A DNA stretch of 64,000 bases from Paenibacillus sacheonensis (GTDB taxonomy: Bacteria > Bacillota > Bacilli > Paenibacillales > Paenibacillaceae), in assembly GCF_009909195.1 (NCBI RefSeq), contig NZ_JAAAMU010000001.1, positions 186,001 to 250,000 on the forward strand, in the 5' to 3' direction. This document shows positions 8,952-17,184 of this stretch, piece by piece (positions within the stretch are counted from its first letter, which is position 1; each line of letters opens with the position of its first letter). A program made the translations under genes and the position numbers. The notes below the pieces were generated by a model. It had not been told where the DNA came from, searched no databases, and worked only from the letters and a program-made list of their open reading frames with translations.

Positions 8952-9665
8952 ATGGAAGTTACACGTTTGTCCAAGCGCAACCATTACGAAGAAATCGCCG
9001 AACAGCTGAAGCGTCTGATCCTGGACGGCAAGCTGAAGGTCGGCGACAAGCTGCCTTCGACCAAGGACATGTCGGAGCAGTTCGGCGTCGGCCGATCCAC
9101 GATGCGCGAAGCGCTGAGCGCCCTGAAGGCGATGGGCTACATCGAGATTCGCCAAGGCGGCGGCTGCACCGTCATCAGCAGCGCGCCTGTCTCGGCGCCG
9201 GTCGAGCTTCCCGAGCTGGAGACGCTTCGGATGAACCGCGAGACGCTGCTGGAGCTGTTGGAAGCGCGTCATGCGCTGGAGGTCTCGAACGCGTCCATCG
9301 CCGCGGAGAAGGCGACGCCCGAAGACATCGCGCTGCTGCAGGGCTTGGTGCGCGAGATGGAAGCCGCGATCGGCGATGATTTGGAAGGCGAACGTACGGA
9401 TCTGCTGTTCCATTTGACGCTGGCGAAGGCCACCCATAACTCCATCATGCTGCGGCTGTTCGAATCGATCGTCGGCCAGCTGGAGACGGTGATCCGCGAT
9501 ATCCGGCGGGTGGAGATTTATGCGAACCATTCGGTTGCCGAGCGCCTCTACAGCGAGCATCTCGCCATCTTCGAAGCCGTCTCCGAGCGCGATGCGGCGG
9601 CTGCAAGCCAGCGGATGAAGGCGCATTTGGAGCATGTGGTCAGTAATTTGATGCGGTATTTGTAG
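8952..9665 (+). CDS. FadR/GntR-family regulator, likely LutR-type lactate regulator
   Basis: The 237-residue protein has a GntR winged helix (about residues 8-75, YEEIAEQLKRLILDGKLKVGDKLPSTKDMSEQFGVGRSTMREALSALKAMGY) and a C-terminal all-helical FCD ligand-binding domain with metal-type histidines. The ATG at 8952 follows AAAGGAG at 8936-8942. The FCD class includes lactate regulators such as LldR and LutR, and the gene lies next to lutABC, so control of lactate use is the best guess. Direct proof of the ligand is not possible from sequence. Confidence 0.85.
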   Translation: MEVTRLSKRNHYEEIAEQLKRLILDGKLKVGDKLPSTKDMSEQFGVGRSTMREALSALKAMGYIEIRQGGGCTVISSAPVSAPVELPELETLRMNRETLLELLEARHALEVSNASIAAEKATPEDIALLQGLVREMEAAIGDDLEGERTDLLFHLTLAKATHNSIMLRLFESIVGQLETVIRDIRRVEIYANHSVAERLYSEHLAIFEAVSERDAAAASQRMKAHLEHVVSNLMRYL

Positions 9666-10020
9666 GGTAGGGGCGGGTTTCAAAGTCAATTCGTCCTGAA
9701 GCATAGGCTGTTCTCTCGTTACGACGAGGGGACAGCCTTATTTTATTTTCGAGGAGGAACCGGTGATTCTATTGCAAAGGGAGGGATCGCATGTTGAACG
9801 CATGCGCGATTTCGAGGATCCAGGCGCAGTTTCTCTAAGCGTGGGACTGCGCGTGTTGCTGCTTCAGCCCCTCGATCGGGATCGATACGCGCGGAGATTT
9901 TCCTCGGATGGCCGGTATGGGTTATACTGGAACAGGCAAGACCCTTTCCGGGCTCTGACGGGCCATTGCGCGAGCCCGCACCGCGCCGTATATCCGCTTA
10001 TCTGAGGTGAAGCAAGCATC
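9666..10020 (+). other. Intergenic stretch with terminator and likely cls promoter
   Basis: It begins with the terminator at 9705-9750. Further on, TATACT at 9923-9928 could be a -10 for the cardiolipin synthase gene, but no good -35 is seen. A frame of 80 codons at 9763-10005 follows a GAGGAGG-like site but has no recognisable protein features. Confidence 0.4.
9705..9750 (+). terminator. Intrinsic terminator after the FadR-type regulator
   Basis: AGGCTGT at 9705-9711 pairs with ACAGCCT at 9732-9738, with further pairing inside (CTCG/CGAG), followed by TATTTTATTTT. Confidence 0.85.
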
Positions 10021-11475
10021 ATGGCCGATTTTTTCCTAGCGAACTTCGTTACGATCATCACGATTATCAATATCCCTCTCGCAATCGCGGTCATGTTCAT
10101 GGAGCGGCGCAATGTCGGAGTGACGTGGGCGTGGCTGATGGTGCTCTTGTTTCTGCCGGCCGTCGGTTTCGTCGTGTATTTGGTTTTTGGGCAAAACCTG
10201 AGCAAGAAGAAGCTGTACAAGCTGAACAAGCGCACGAAAGAAACGATGACGGCGCTCATCGAGCAGCAGCGGCGAGAGTTTCGAGACCATCGAATTGTGT
10301 TTAATGATGATGCGGCGGAACACTACGCGGATCTGATTTACATGAATCTGACCAGCGGCTTCGCCCTGTATACGCAGAATAACAACGTCGATATTTTCAC
10401 GAACGGCCCCGATAAATTCGAGGCGCTGCTCGCGGATATCGGACGCGCGTCGCACCATATCCATCTTATGTACTACATCGTCCACAATGACGGCATCGGC
10501 AACCGGCTTCTCGATGCGTTGACCGAGAAAGCGGCTCAGGGCGTCAAGGTTCGCTTCCTCGTCGACGATATCGGCAGCTCGCTGCTGTCGCGGGAGTTCT
10601 TTCATCGGCTGGTTCAGGCCGGAGGCGAGGTGGCGTATTTCTTCCCTTCCAAAATCCCTTATCTGAACATTCGCGTCAATTACCGCAATCACCGCAAGCT
10701 CGTCATCATCGACGGTCAGATCGGATACATCGGCGGCTTCAACGTCGGGGACGAGTACATGGGCCTGAATAAACGATTCGGCTACTGGCGCGACACGCAC
10801 CTGCGCATTACCGGCTACGCCGTGCTCCAAATGCAAGCCCACTACATGCTGGACTGGAACCTGGCTTCGAGCAAGTCGATGAGCCGGGACGTGCTTGACC
10901 TGTTCCCGCCGGCCGTAAGCACGGGCTCCACGGGCGTCCAAATCGTCTCCAGCGGGCCAGACCAGACGCTCGAGCAGATCAAGAATGCCTATATCAAAAT
11001 GATCCATTCCGCGAAAAAGACGATTTACCTGCAAACGCCTTATTTCATCCCGGACGAGAGCCTGCTGAACGCGCTCAAGCTGGCGGTGCTGTCGGGCATC
11101 GACGTCCGCATCATGCTGCCGAGCAAGCCGGATCATAAAATGGTCTATTGGGCAACCTTCTCGTATTTGGGAGAACTGCTCGAGGAAGGCATGAAATGTT
11201 ATTTGTACGAGAAAGGCTTCCTTCATGCCAAAGCGCTCGTCGTCGACGGCTGCGTCGCTTCCGTGGGCACGGCGAACGTGGATATCCGAAGCTTTAAATT
11301 GAATTTCGAGGTCAATGCGATCCTTTACGATACGGAAACGGCTTTGCGGTTGAAACGTATATTCGAAGACGACATGCAGGACTGCACGGAGCTGACGTAC
11401 GAGCAGTACAAGCGCCGATCCAAGCTGGAACGGTTCAGGGAATCGTGCGTGCGGCTGTTATCCCCGATTTTGTGA
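10021..11475 (+). CDS. cls: Cardiolipin synthase
   Basis: The 484-residue membrane enzyme condenses two phosphatidylglycerols to cardiolipin. Two N-terminal transmembrane helices (about residues 5-22 and 35-55) are followed by two phospholipase D domains. The HKD motifs are complete: HRKLVIIDG (His224, Lys226, Asp231) and HAKALVVDG (His402, Lys404, Asp409). The length matches the roughly 480-residue Bacillus ClsA type. It stands 45 bp upstream of the alarmone synthetase gene and may share a transcript with it. Confidence 0.95.
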   Translation: MADFFLANFVTIITIINIPLAIAVMFMERRNVGVTWAWLMVLLFLPAVGFVVYLVFGQNLSKKKLYKLNKRTKETMTALIEQQRREFRDHRIVFNDDAAEHYADLIYMNLTSGFALYTQNNNVDIFTNGPDKFEALLADIGRASHHIHLMYYIVHNDGIGNRLLDALTEKAAQGVKVRFLVDDIGSSLLSREFFHRLVQAGGEVAYFFPSKIPYLNIRVNYRNHRKLVIIDGQIGYIGGFNVGDEYMGLNKRFGYWRDTHLRITGYAVLQMQAHYMLDWNLASSKSMSRDVLDLFPPAVSTGSTGVQIVSSGPDQTLEQIKNAYIKMIHSAKKTIYLQTPYFIPDESLLNALKLAVLSGIDVRIMLPSKPDHKMVYWATFSYLGELLEEGMKCYLYEKGFLHAKALVVDGCVASVGTANVDIRSFKLNFEVNAILYDTETALRLKRIFEDDMQDCTELTYEQYKRRSKLERFRESCVRLLSPIL

Positions 11476-11520
11476 TGGACATAAACATGCATTGTAGAAT
11501 GCAGCAGGAGTGAAGAATCG

Positions 11521-12198
11521 ATGATGGACAAGCAGATGGTCATGGAATGGGCGAAAATGCTCATGAGCTATAAATTCGCGCTCGACGAAGTAAGCACGAA
11601 GCTGACGATACTGAACGAAGAACTGCAATTCATTCAGAACTACAACCCGATCGAGCACGTGAAAACGCGAATCAAGTCGCCCGAGGGCATCGTGGAGAAG
11701 CTGCAGCGCAAAGGGCTTGAAGTCTCGAAGGAGAACGCCGCCGAGCATATTCGCGACATCGCGGGCGTGCGGGTCATCTGTTCCTTCACGACGGACGTGT
11801 ACCGGGTATACGATATGATCCGCAGCCAAGGGGACGTCGAGGTCATCGAGCTGAAGGACTACATCAAGCATCCGAAGCCGAACGGCTACCAAAGCTTGCA
11901 CCTGATCATCCAGATCCCGATTTTCTTATCGGACCGGACCGAGCACGTGAAGGTTGAGATCCAGCTGCGTACGATCGCGATGGATTTCTGGGCGAGCCTC
12001 GAGCACAAAATCTACTACCAGTTCCACGACGATATGCCCGAGTCCATCCGCGAACAGCTCAAATCGACGGCCGATATGATCAATATGCTGGACCGCCGCA
12101 TGCTGAGGCTGAAGGAAGAGGTACAGAAGTTCAGCGACGAAGTCGAGGTAGGCAAGCAGCCGGCGCTGCAAATGCCGATGCTTCCTTCGTCCAAATAG
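11521..12198 (+). CDS. relQ: Small alarmone synthetase, RelQ/YjbM type GTP pyrophosphokinase
   Basis: The 225-residue single-domain (p)ppGpp synthetase transfers pyrophosphate from ATP to GDP or GTP. The RelA/SpoT synthetase signatures are present: VKTRIKSPEGIVEKLQRKG, DIAGVRVICSF, IELKDYIKHPKPNGYQSLH and VEIQLRTIAMDFWASLEHK. It lacks the hydrolase, TGS and ACT domains of the long Rel protein, so it belongs to the small synthetases; the size and the PNGYQSLH motif fit RelQ. Small synthetases of this type respond to cell-wall stress in Firmicutes, which agrees with the neighbouring membrane lipid gene only loosely. Confidence 0.92.
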   Translation: MMDKQMVMEWAKMLMSYKFALDEVSTKLTILNEELQFIQNYNPIEHVKTRIKSPEGIVEKLQRKGLEVSKENAAEHIRDIAGVRVICSFTTDVYRVYDMIRSQGDVEVIELKDYIKHPKPNGYQSLHLIIQIPIFLSDRTEHVKVEIQLRTIAMDFWASLEHKIYYQFHDDMPESIREQLKSTADMINMLDRRMLRLKEEVQKFSDEVEVGKQPALQMPMLPSSK

Positions 12199-12272
12199 AC
12201 GCTGAAGCTAGACGGAAGCCGGATGGTGAAGCTTCAGTGAGGCTTTAGCTAGACATACGCAAGAGAAGAAGA

Positions 12273-12304
12273 GGCCCGGATGAAGCAAGCATCCGAGCCT
12301 TTTC
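12273..12304 (+). terminator. Intrinsic terminator after relQ
   Basis: GGCCCGGATG (12273-12282) and CATCCGAGCC (12290-12299) pair with one mismatch, followed by TTTTCTGTTTT. Confidence 0.85.
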
Positions 12305-12487
12305 TGTTTTGCGCAACGGCTAACATTCGGAGAGAGGCGGAAAAAAATAAAAATATTGCTTTGCGATGTCGATATTGCAACTGGCTGTTCGTTGTCATGA
12401 TGAAGGGTAGCCAAGCGAATGTAGCGCGGGACGTTCGCGTGGTAGAAGCGCAGGTACATCATTCATTCACTTGGGGGAGATGGTTGT

Positions 12488-12880
12488 ATGACGAAGACGA
12501 TTTCGAAAGGCAGACTGTGGACGGCAAGAGCGATGAGCGGCATTGCGATCCTGTTTATGCTGTTCGACAGCATGACCAAATTATTCAAGCCTTCTTTTGT
12601 CGTGGATGCCACCGTCGACCTGGGATTCCAAGAACATCATATATACGTGATGGGCATCCTCGGGCTCCTATCGACGCTGCTTTACGCGTGGCCTCGCACG
12701 GCGAACCTGGGCGCGGTGTTGTTAACCGGCTATTTCGGCGGCGTGATCGCAACGCAGGTTCGTTTGGATGCTCCGCTGTTCTCCACGATTTTGTTCGCGG
12801 TGTATTTGGCCGTGCTGGTTTGGGGAGGCATTTGGCTCCGGGATGAGCAGGTACGCCGATTCTTTGCTGGTCGCCGTTAG
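12488..12880 (+). CDS. DoxX-like small membrane protein
   Basis: The 130-residue protein has four predicted transmembrane helices (about residues 12-30, 48-66, 72-90 and 100-120) and resembles the DoxX-like family, with FMLFDSMTKLFKP in the first helix region and LGAVLLTGYFGGVIATQVR in the third. Its biochemical role is unknown; relatives are quinone- or stress-associated membrane proteins. It follows an AGGTACATC leader with GGGGGAGA before the ATG and ends just before a strong terminator, so it is probably a single-gene unit. Confidence 0.75.
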   Translation: MTKTISKGRLWTARAMSGIAILFMLFDSMTKLFKPSFVVDATVDLGFQEHHIYVMGILGLLSTLLYAWPRTANLGAVLLTGYFGGVIATQVRLDAPLFSTILFAVYLAVLVWGGIWLRDEQVRRFFAGRR

Positions 12881-12949
12881 AGGCGGCTGAAGCTGACTGT
12901 CCGTTCTCCATTCTCCGTGTGCGAGCGGAGAAGCTCGCCCGATTAAGAT

Positions 12950-12972
12950 GCTCCCCGAGGGGAGCTTTTTTT
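12950..12972 (+). terminator. Strong intrinsic terminator after the DoxX-like gene
   Basis: GCTCCCC and GGGGAGC form a perfect 7-bp stem with a two-base tip, followed by seven T residues. Confidence 0.95.
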
Positions 12973-13103
12973 GTTGGCAGAACAGCGCAAAAGCGCAAAG
13001 GCGGGGAGGCTCTTAAAGAAACGAGTGCACTTCTCCACAAAACATTTCTCCACAAAACACTTCCCAGAAGCCATCTCCCCCACAAACCCCTTTCCCAAAA
13101 GCC

Positions 13104-13211
13104 AACTGTCCCATAAACAACTGTCCCATAAACAACTGTCCCATAAACCAACTGTCCCATAAACAACTGTCCCATAAACAACTGTCCCATAAACCAACTG
13201 TCCCACAAACC
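13104..13211 (+). repeat. Minisatellite of seven 15/16-bp units
   Basis: The unit AACTGTCCCATAAAC(C) is repeated at 13104, 13119, 13134, 13150, 13165, 13180 and 13196. The pattern of lengths 15-15-16-15-15-16 shows a 46-bp higher-order duplication. The last unit has CCCACAAACC, and both flanks hold degenerate relatives (CTCCACAAAACA, CCTCTCACAAACC). Confidence 0.9.
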
Positions 13212-13285
13212 ACCTCTCACAAACCACCTCAAGCGCAGATGCCGTGGATCAATGTTGCAGCACACGACATGAGTTCGAAAGGAAG

Positions 13286-13490
13286 TCTAACGGTTGCCAG
13301 CGTCGCTAATTCACGAAAATTGCCACGTAAAAAACGCTAACGGTTGTGACAAGTGTTATTAGCTGTTTAGCAGCCGTTTTCAAAGGGGAAAACTCCCATT
13401 AAGCTTCTTGGCAGCCGTTACAGATTTAAAATGGCGATTTTGGGCCAAATAGGCCTTCGTACAACCGTTAGATTTATAAGGCTGCGGTTA
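13286..13490 (+). repeat. Interspersed intergenic repeat, copy 1
   Basis: The left half has TCTAACGGTTGCCAGCGTCG at its start and CGCTAACGGTTGTGACA 50 bp later. The right half has the inverse motifs CAGCCGTT, CAGCCGTTA and CAACCGTTAG. The same order and the same 50-bp spacing recur at 21415-21607, so these are two members of one repeat family. Confidence 0.75.
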
Positions 13491-13671
13491 CTCACGGCCA
13501 ATCCCATACCTTAGCTGACAAATGAACGAGATTCGGCAGCCGAGTCGTCCCATGCGCCCATCATCCAGCGCGAAATCACTAATTATGACATGAAAATGGA
13601 ATAAATTGTGCTCTAGTTTTGTACGAACGGTTTGATTACAATGAACAAGGACAAAATTGACAGTTTCTATT

Positions 13672-13700
13672 TTGCAAAAATGCAAACGCTTACATAAATT
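13672..13700 (+). promoter_or_regulatory. Promoter with a perfect cre site before the yesM-type kinase gene
   Basis: ATGCAAACGCTTACA at 13680-13694 matches the Bacillus cre consensus WTGNAANCGNWNNCW at every position. TTGCAA (13672-13677) and TAAATT (13695-13700), 17 bp apart, could be -35 and -10, so CcpA bound here would block transcription. A TTGACA at 13657 has no matching -10. Confidence 0.65.
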
Positions 13701-13726
13701 GCATAAATTTTGGGAGGACATCCGGC

Positions 13727-15517
13727 ATGATTTACTTCATGAAACGCGGCATCAATGACCTCAAGCTGAGAACGAAGCTGGTGTTTTCCTTTATCTTCGT
13801 CACGTTCGTGCCCGTGCTGATCGTGGGCGCCTTCCTCACCAGCGAGCTTCGCGACATGGCGCTGGACAATGCGCTCGAGCAGACGGCGAACAACATGGAA
13901 CGGGTCAAGAAACGAACCGGCGAGGTCATCAACGTGTCGTACGATATTTCGTACCGCATGTCCAACGACAGCAGGCTGGAGACGCTGGCTAACCGGCATT
14001 ACGAATCGGTGTACGAGGTTGTCAAGGCGTACAAGGAATATCCGGATATCAAGGATTACATTCGCTTGTACAAGGATATCTCCAACATCCGGCTGTACGT
14101 GAACAATCAGACGCTGCTGAACAACTGGGAATTTCTGCAGCCGACGCCGGATGTCTTGCAGGCCGACTGGTACAAGAGGGCGCTCACGAACAGCGGCCTT
14201 GCCGCTTGGTATTACATGGAGGACGAGCGCGATCATCGGTTTTATTTGAGTTTGGTGCGCAAAATCGATTTTCTGACCCAGCATACGAGCGGCGTGCTCG
14301 TCATTAACGTCAGCTCCGAGAAGCTGGATTCGATTCTCAGCCAGGAGAAGTTCGAGACGATGATCGTGGACGGCAACAATCGCATCGTCGCGGCGAATCG
14401 GCCGGGGCGCGTCGGAAGCACGCTGGCCAGCATCAGTTACGACCCTAACGTCATCGCGGCGAAGAGCGGCAGCTTCCAGGCGAACGTGGACGGCAATTCC
14501 TCGCAAATCCAAATCGAGCCGCTCGTGCCCGAGTCCAGCCTGAACGCCCTGCGCATTATTTCGGTGTTCTCCATCGACGACATCATGAAGGAGCCGAATC
14601 GCATCATCCGATTGGGATTGACGGTCATCCTCATCAGCCTGGTGGTCGCCATTATGCTGATCTACGGTTTCTCCGCGATGCTCTCCAAACGAATGATGCG
14701 CCTGAGCAAGTACATTACGAAGGTCGGCACGGGCAATTTGGACGTGGCGCTCGAGATCGACGGCAAAGACGAAATCGGGCAGCTGTCCAGGCAGTTCAAC
14801 AGCATGGTGGCGAGCATCAACGAGCTGATCGTCGAGGTGCAGGATTCCAACCGGCAGAAGGTCGAGCTGGAGTCGAGGCAGAACGAGATCAAATTCAAAA
14901 TGATGGCCAGCCAAATCAATCCGCATTTTCTGTTCAATGCGCTGGAATCGATCCGCATGAAAGCGCATCTGAAGGGCGAACGCGAAATATCGAACGTCGT
15001 CAAGCTGCTCGGCAAGCTGATGCGCAAGAACCTCGAGGCCGGCAGCCGCACCGTTCAGCTCTGCAATGAAATCGATATGGTGCGCTGTTATCTGGACATT
15101 CAGAAATTCCGTTACGAGGATCGGCTAAGGTACGAGCTGCATATCGATCCCTCCGCCGAGCAGGTGCCGGTCCTGCCGCTCATTATTCAGCCGTTGGCGG
15201 AAAATGCCGTCATTCATGGTTTGGAGAACCGGGAAGCCGGCGGATGCGTGCGCATCTCTGCCGTCGTGGAAGACGATCGCATCCAGGTGGAGGTGTCCGA
15301 CAACGGAGAGGGGATTTCGCAGGAGAAGCTGGAGGAGCTCTGCGGTTCATTGGACGAGGTCGAGGAAAACGAAGGCAATCATATCGGACTCCGCAACGTG
15401 CATATGCGGCTGAAGCTGATGTACGGGCAGGAGTACGGCCTGCGCATTTGGAGCCGTCCTGGCGTAGGAACGAATGTTCAATTTACGATACCGATGGGAG
15501 TGGATCGCTATGTTTAA
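13727..15517 (+). CDS. YesM-type sensor histidine kinase
   Basis: The 596-residue membrane kinase has an N-terminal transmembrane helix (about residues 16-38), a large extracellular sensor region, a second helix (about 285-310), a HAMP domain and a His_kinase/HATPase pair. The phospho-acceptor is His400 in QINPHFLFNALESIRMKA; the ATP-binding N box (LAENAVIHGLE) and the G box (GEGISQEKL, HIGLRNVHMRL) are clear. It overlaps its response regulator gene by 8 bp. Such pairs sit beside carbohydrate ABC importers in Paenibacillus and sense extracellular oligosaccharides or their binding protein. A cre site in its promoter fits a sugar role. Confidence 0.92.
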   Translation: MIYFMKRGINDLKLRTKLVFSFIFVTFVPVLIVGAFLTSELRDMALDNALEQTANNMERVKKRTGEVINVSYDISYRMSNDSRLETLANRHYESVYEVVKAYKEYPDIKDYIRLYKDISNIRLYVNNQTLLNNWEFLQPTPDVLQADWYKRALTNSGLAAWYYMEDERDHRFYLSLVRKIDFLTQHTSGVLVINVSSEKLDSILSQEKFETMIVDGNNRIVAANRPGRVGSTLASISYDPNVIAAKSGSFQANVDGNSSQIQIEPLVPESSLNALRIISVFSIDDIMKEPNRIIRLGLTVILISLVVAIMLIYGFSAMLSKRMMRLSKYITKVGTGNLDVALEIDGKDEIGQLSRQFNSMVASINELIVEVQDSNRQKVELESRQNEIKFKMMASQINPHFLFNALESIRMKAHLKGEREISNVVKLLGKLMRKNLEAGSRTVQLCNEIDMVRCYLDIQKFRYEDRLRYELHIDPSAEQVPVLPLIIQPLAENAVIHGLENREAGGCVRISAVVEDDRIQVEVSDNGEGISQEKLEELCGSLDEVEENEGNHIGLRNVHMRLKLMYGQEYGLRIWSRPGVGTNVQFTIPMGVDRYV

Positions 15518-17069
15518 CGTGCTGATTACCGATGATGAGCCTACTATCCGCGAGGGTCTGAGGACGTTGATCGATTGGGAAGGACTCGGCTATGCCGTCA
15601 TGGACACGGCCGCCAACGGCAAGGATGCCTTGCGGAAAATCACGACCCATCGTCCCGATCTGCTCATCGTCGACATTCGGATGCCGGGCATGAGCGGTCT
15701 CGAACTGATCGAAGCGGTACGGAAGACGGATGATGAGGTGCATGTACTCATCCTGAGCGGGTACGCGGATTTCGACTATGCGAAGAAAGCCATCGGGCTG
15801 AATATTGACGGCTACCTGCTGAAGCCGGTCGACGAAGACGAGCTCACCGCGCATCTGAGCAAGCTCGCGGGCATCATGGAGCGCGAGCGGCAGGCTAAGC
15901 TGGCCAGCGGATCGATGCAGGAATGGAATCGGCAGAAGCTGCTGCAAGCTCTGGTGTCCGCCGACTTGGCGCAGCGGGACGCGCCGAGTCCGAGTGATTT
16001 GGAGGCGGCGGGCTTGTGCTGGGACAGTTACAGCATTGCGATCGTCAAGCTGAAAGGGAAGGATCGCGCCTTGGAGCCGGGCCAATTCGAGGCGATTCGG
16101 GACCGCTTCGTTACCGCCTACGATGAGACAGGGAGAGGCGTCGTCTTGGCTGTGGACGCCGCGCTCGTTCTGCTGCTGCCAGACCGGCTGCAGGAGGAAC
16201 AGGTGCGCAGACGCGTATACAATGAGCTGGCATCGCTCGTTACGGAGCCCGGCGTGCATATTGCGGCCGTTGGCGGCTCGACAGTGACACAGCTTGGCGA
16301 CATCCGCCAATCGTATCTGGAAGCAGCCCGGCTGCTGGAGCGGCGGTTCTTCTATACGGGCGGTCAGCTGGTCCTGGCAGGCACGGCACCGTTTCACCTG
16401 CCGGCAGCCATCTCGCCGTCGGCAGCGGATTGCACAGTCGATGTTCCGGCATTGGCGGATAAGCTGTATTTTGCCATCGATGTCGGCAACGCCGAAGCGG
16501 TCGCGCAGCTGATCGGCAGCACGGGCAGACGGTTGATCGATTGCGGCCAGACGGAGGAAGCCGTGAAATCCACCTTTGCCGGCCTAGTCACGGCCGTCGC
16601 GGGCAAGCTGTCCCAGTCCGGCGATGAACGGAAGCTGGATCATGACCGGCTGTCCCGCTGCATGCTGGCCATCTATGACCATATTCGTTACGACGAGCTG
16701 GAGCGGGAGCTGACCGCGATCCTGCCCGCCCTGCTGATCGGCAGCGCCGCCTGCAGCGGAGACAAGCAGATCAAGAAGATGATCGATCTGATCCAGCGCA
16801 GTTACGACGAGAATCTGAAGCTGGAGACGCTCGCCGAGGTATTCAATTACAACAGCGCGTATCTCGGGAAGCTGTTCAAGAGCGAGACGGGCGAATACTT
16901 CAACACCTACCTCGACAAGGTGAGGATCGAGAAGGCCAAGGAATTTCTGGAGCAGGGGCTGAAGGTTTATCAGGTAGCGGAGAAGGTCGGCTACGCCAAC
17001 GCGGATTATTTTCACGCCAAATTCCGCAAATACGTCGGCGAATCGCCGTCCGCTTATAAGAAGAAGTGA
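15510..17069 (+). CDS. YesN-type response regulator with AraC DNA-binding domain
   Basis: The 519-residue protein has an N-terminal receiver domain (acidic pocket Asp8/Asp9, phospho-acceptor Asp55 in VDIRMPGMSG, Lys near 105), a long linker domain of about 250 residues and a C-terminal AraC helix-turn-helix pair (DNLKLETLAEVFNYNSAYLGKLFKSETGEYFNTYLDKVRIEKAKEFL, then YQVAEKVGYANADYFHAKFRKYVGESPSAYKK). I start it at the ATG at 15510, behind GGGAG, because the frame upstream lies within the kinase gene. It should activate the adjacent ABC importer genes when phosphorylated by the partner kinase. Confidence 0.93.
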   Translation: MFNVLITDDEPTIREGLRTLIDWEGLGYAVMDTAANGKDALRKITTHRPDLLIVDIRMPGMSGLELIEAVRKTDDEVHVLILSGYADFDYAKKAIGLNIDGYLLKPVDEDELTAHLSKLAGIMERERQAKLASGSMQEWNRQKLLQALVSADLAQRDAPSPSDLEAAGLCWDSYSIAIVKLKGKDRALEPGQFEAIRDRFVTAYDETGRGVVLAVDAALVLLLPDRLQEEQVRRRVYNELASLVTEPGVHIAAVGGSTVTQLGDIRQSYLEAARLLERRFFYTGGQLVLAGTAPFHLPAAISPSAADCTVDVPALADKLYFAIDVGNAEAVAQLIGSTGRRLIDCGQTEEAVKSTFAGLVTAVAGKLSQSGDERKLDHDRLSRCMLAIYDHIRYDELERELTAILPALLIGSAACSGDKQIKKMIDLIQRSYDENLKLETLAEVFNYNSAYLGKLFKSETGEYFNTYLDKVRIEKAKEFLEQGLKVYQVAEKVGYANADYFHAKFRKYVGESPSAYKKK

Positions 17070-17128
17070 GGGGTAGGCCGAAAGTCGGATGCAATTTTCA
17101 CATGATTTTACCCCCAATTGCAGTGGTA

Positions 17129-17155
17129 TTGGAAGCGCTTTATATCCGGTATCAT
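17129..17155 (+). promoter_or_regulatory. Near-perfect cre site at the ABC importer promoter
   Basis: TTGGAAGCGCTTTAT at 17129-17143 matches the cre consensus except for one position and has a symmetric AAGCGCTT core. TATCAT at 17150-17155 is a plausible -10, so the site would overlap the -35 region. Together with the cre at 13680 it points to catabolite repression of the whole locus. Confidence 0.55.
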
Positions 17156-17184
17156 AAAGCCATACAGCAAGGAGGTATCGCCAA

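Larger units (their letters stand above)
12881..13726 (+). other. 846-bp intergenic region rich in repeats
   Basis: No convincing gene is seen. The region holds, in order, the terminator at 12950-12972, the minisatellite at 13104-13211 with a decayed left flank from about 13030, an interspersed repeat at 13286-13490, and the promoter with cre site of the sensor kinase gene at its end. Short frames on both strands merely read through the repeats. Confidence 0.75.

Noticed and set aside
9763-10005. 80-codon plus-strand frame before cls
   Set aside because: A GAGGAGG-like site precedes it, but the protein has no family or membrane features and the frame covers the presumed cls promoter.
13104-13211. 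CRISPR-like array
   Set aside because: Units are head-to-tail without spacers, and no cas genes are near.
12943-13227. Minus-strand frames translating the minisatellite as MGQLF repeats
   Set aside because: The peptide repeats are a direct result of the 15/16-bp tandem repeat, with no start signal or domain.
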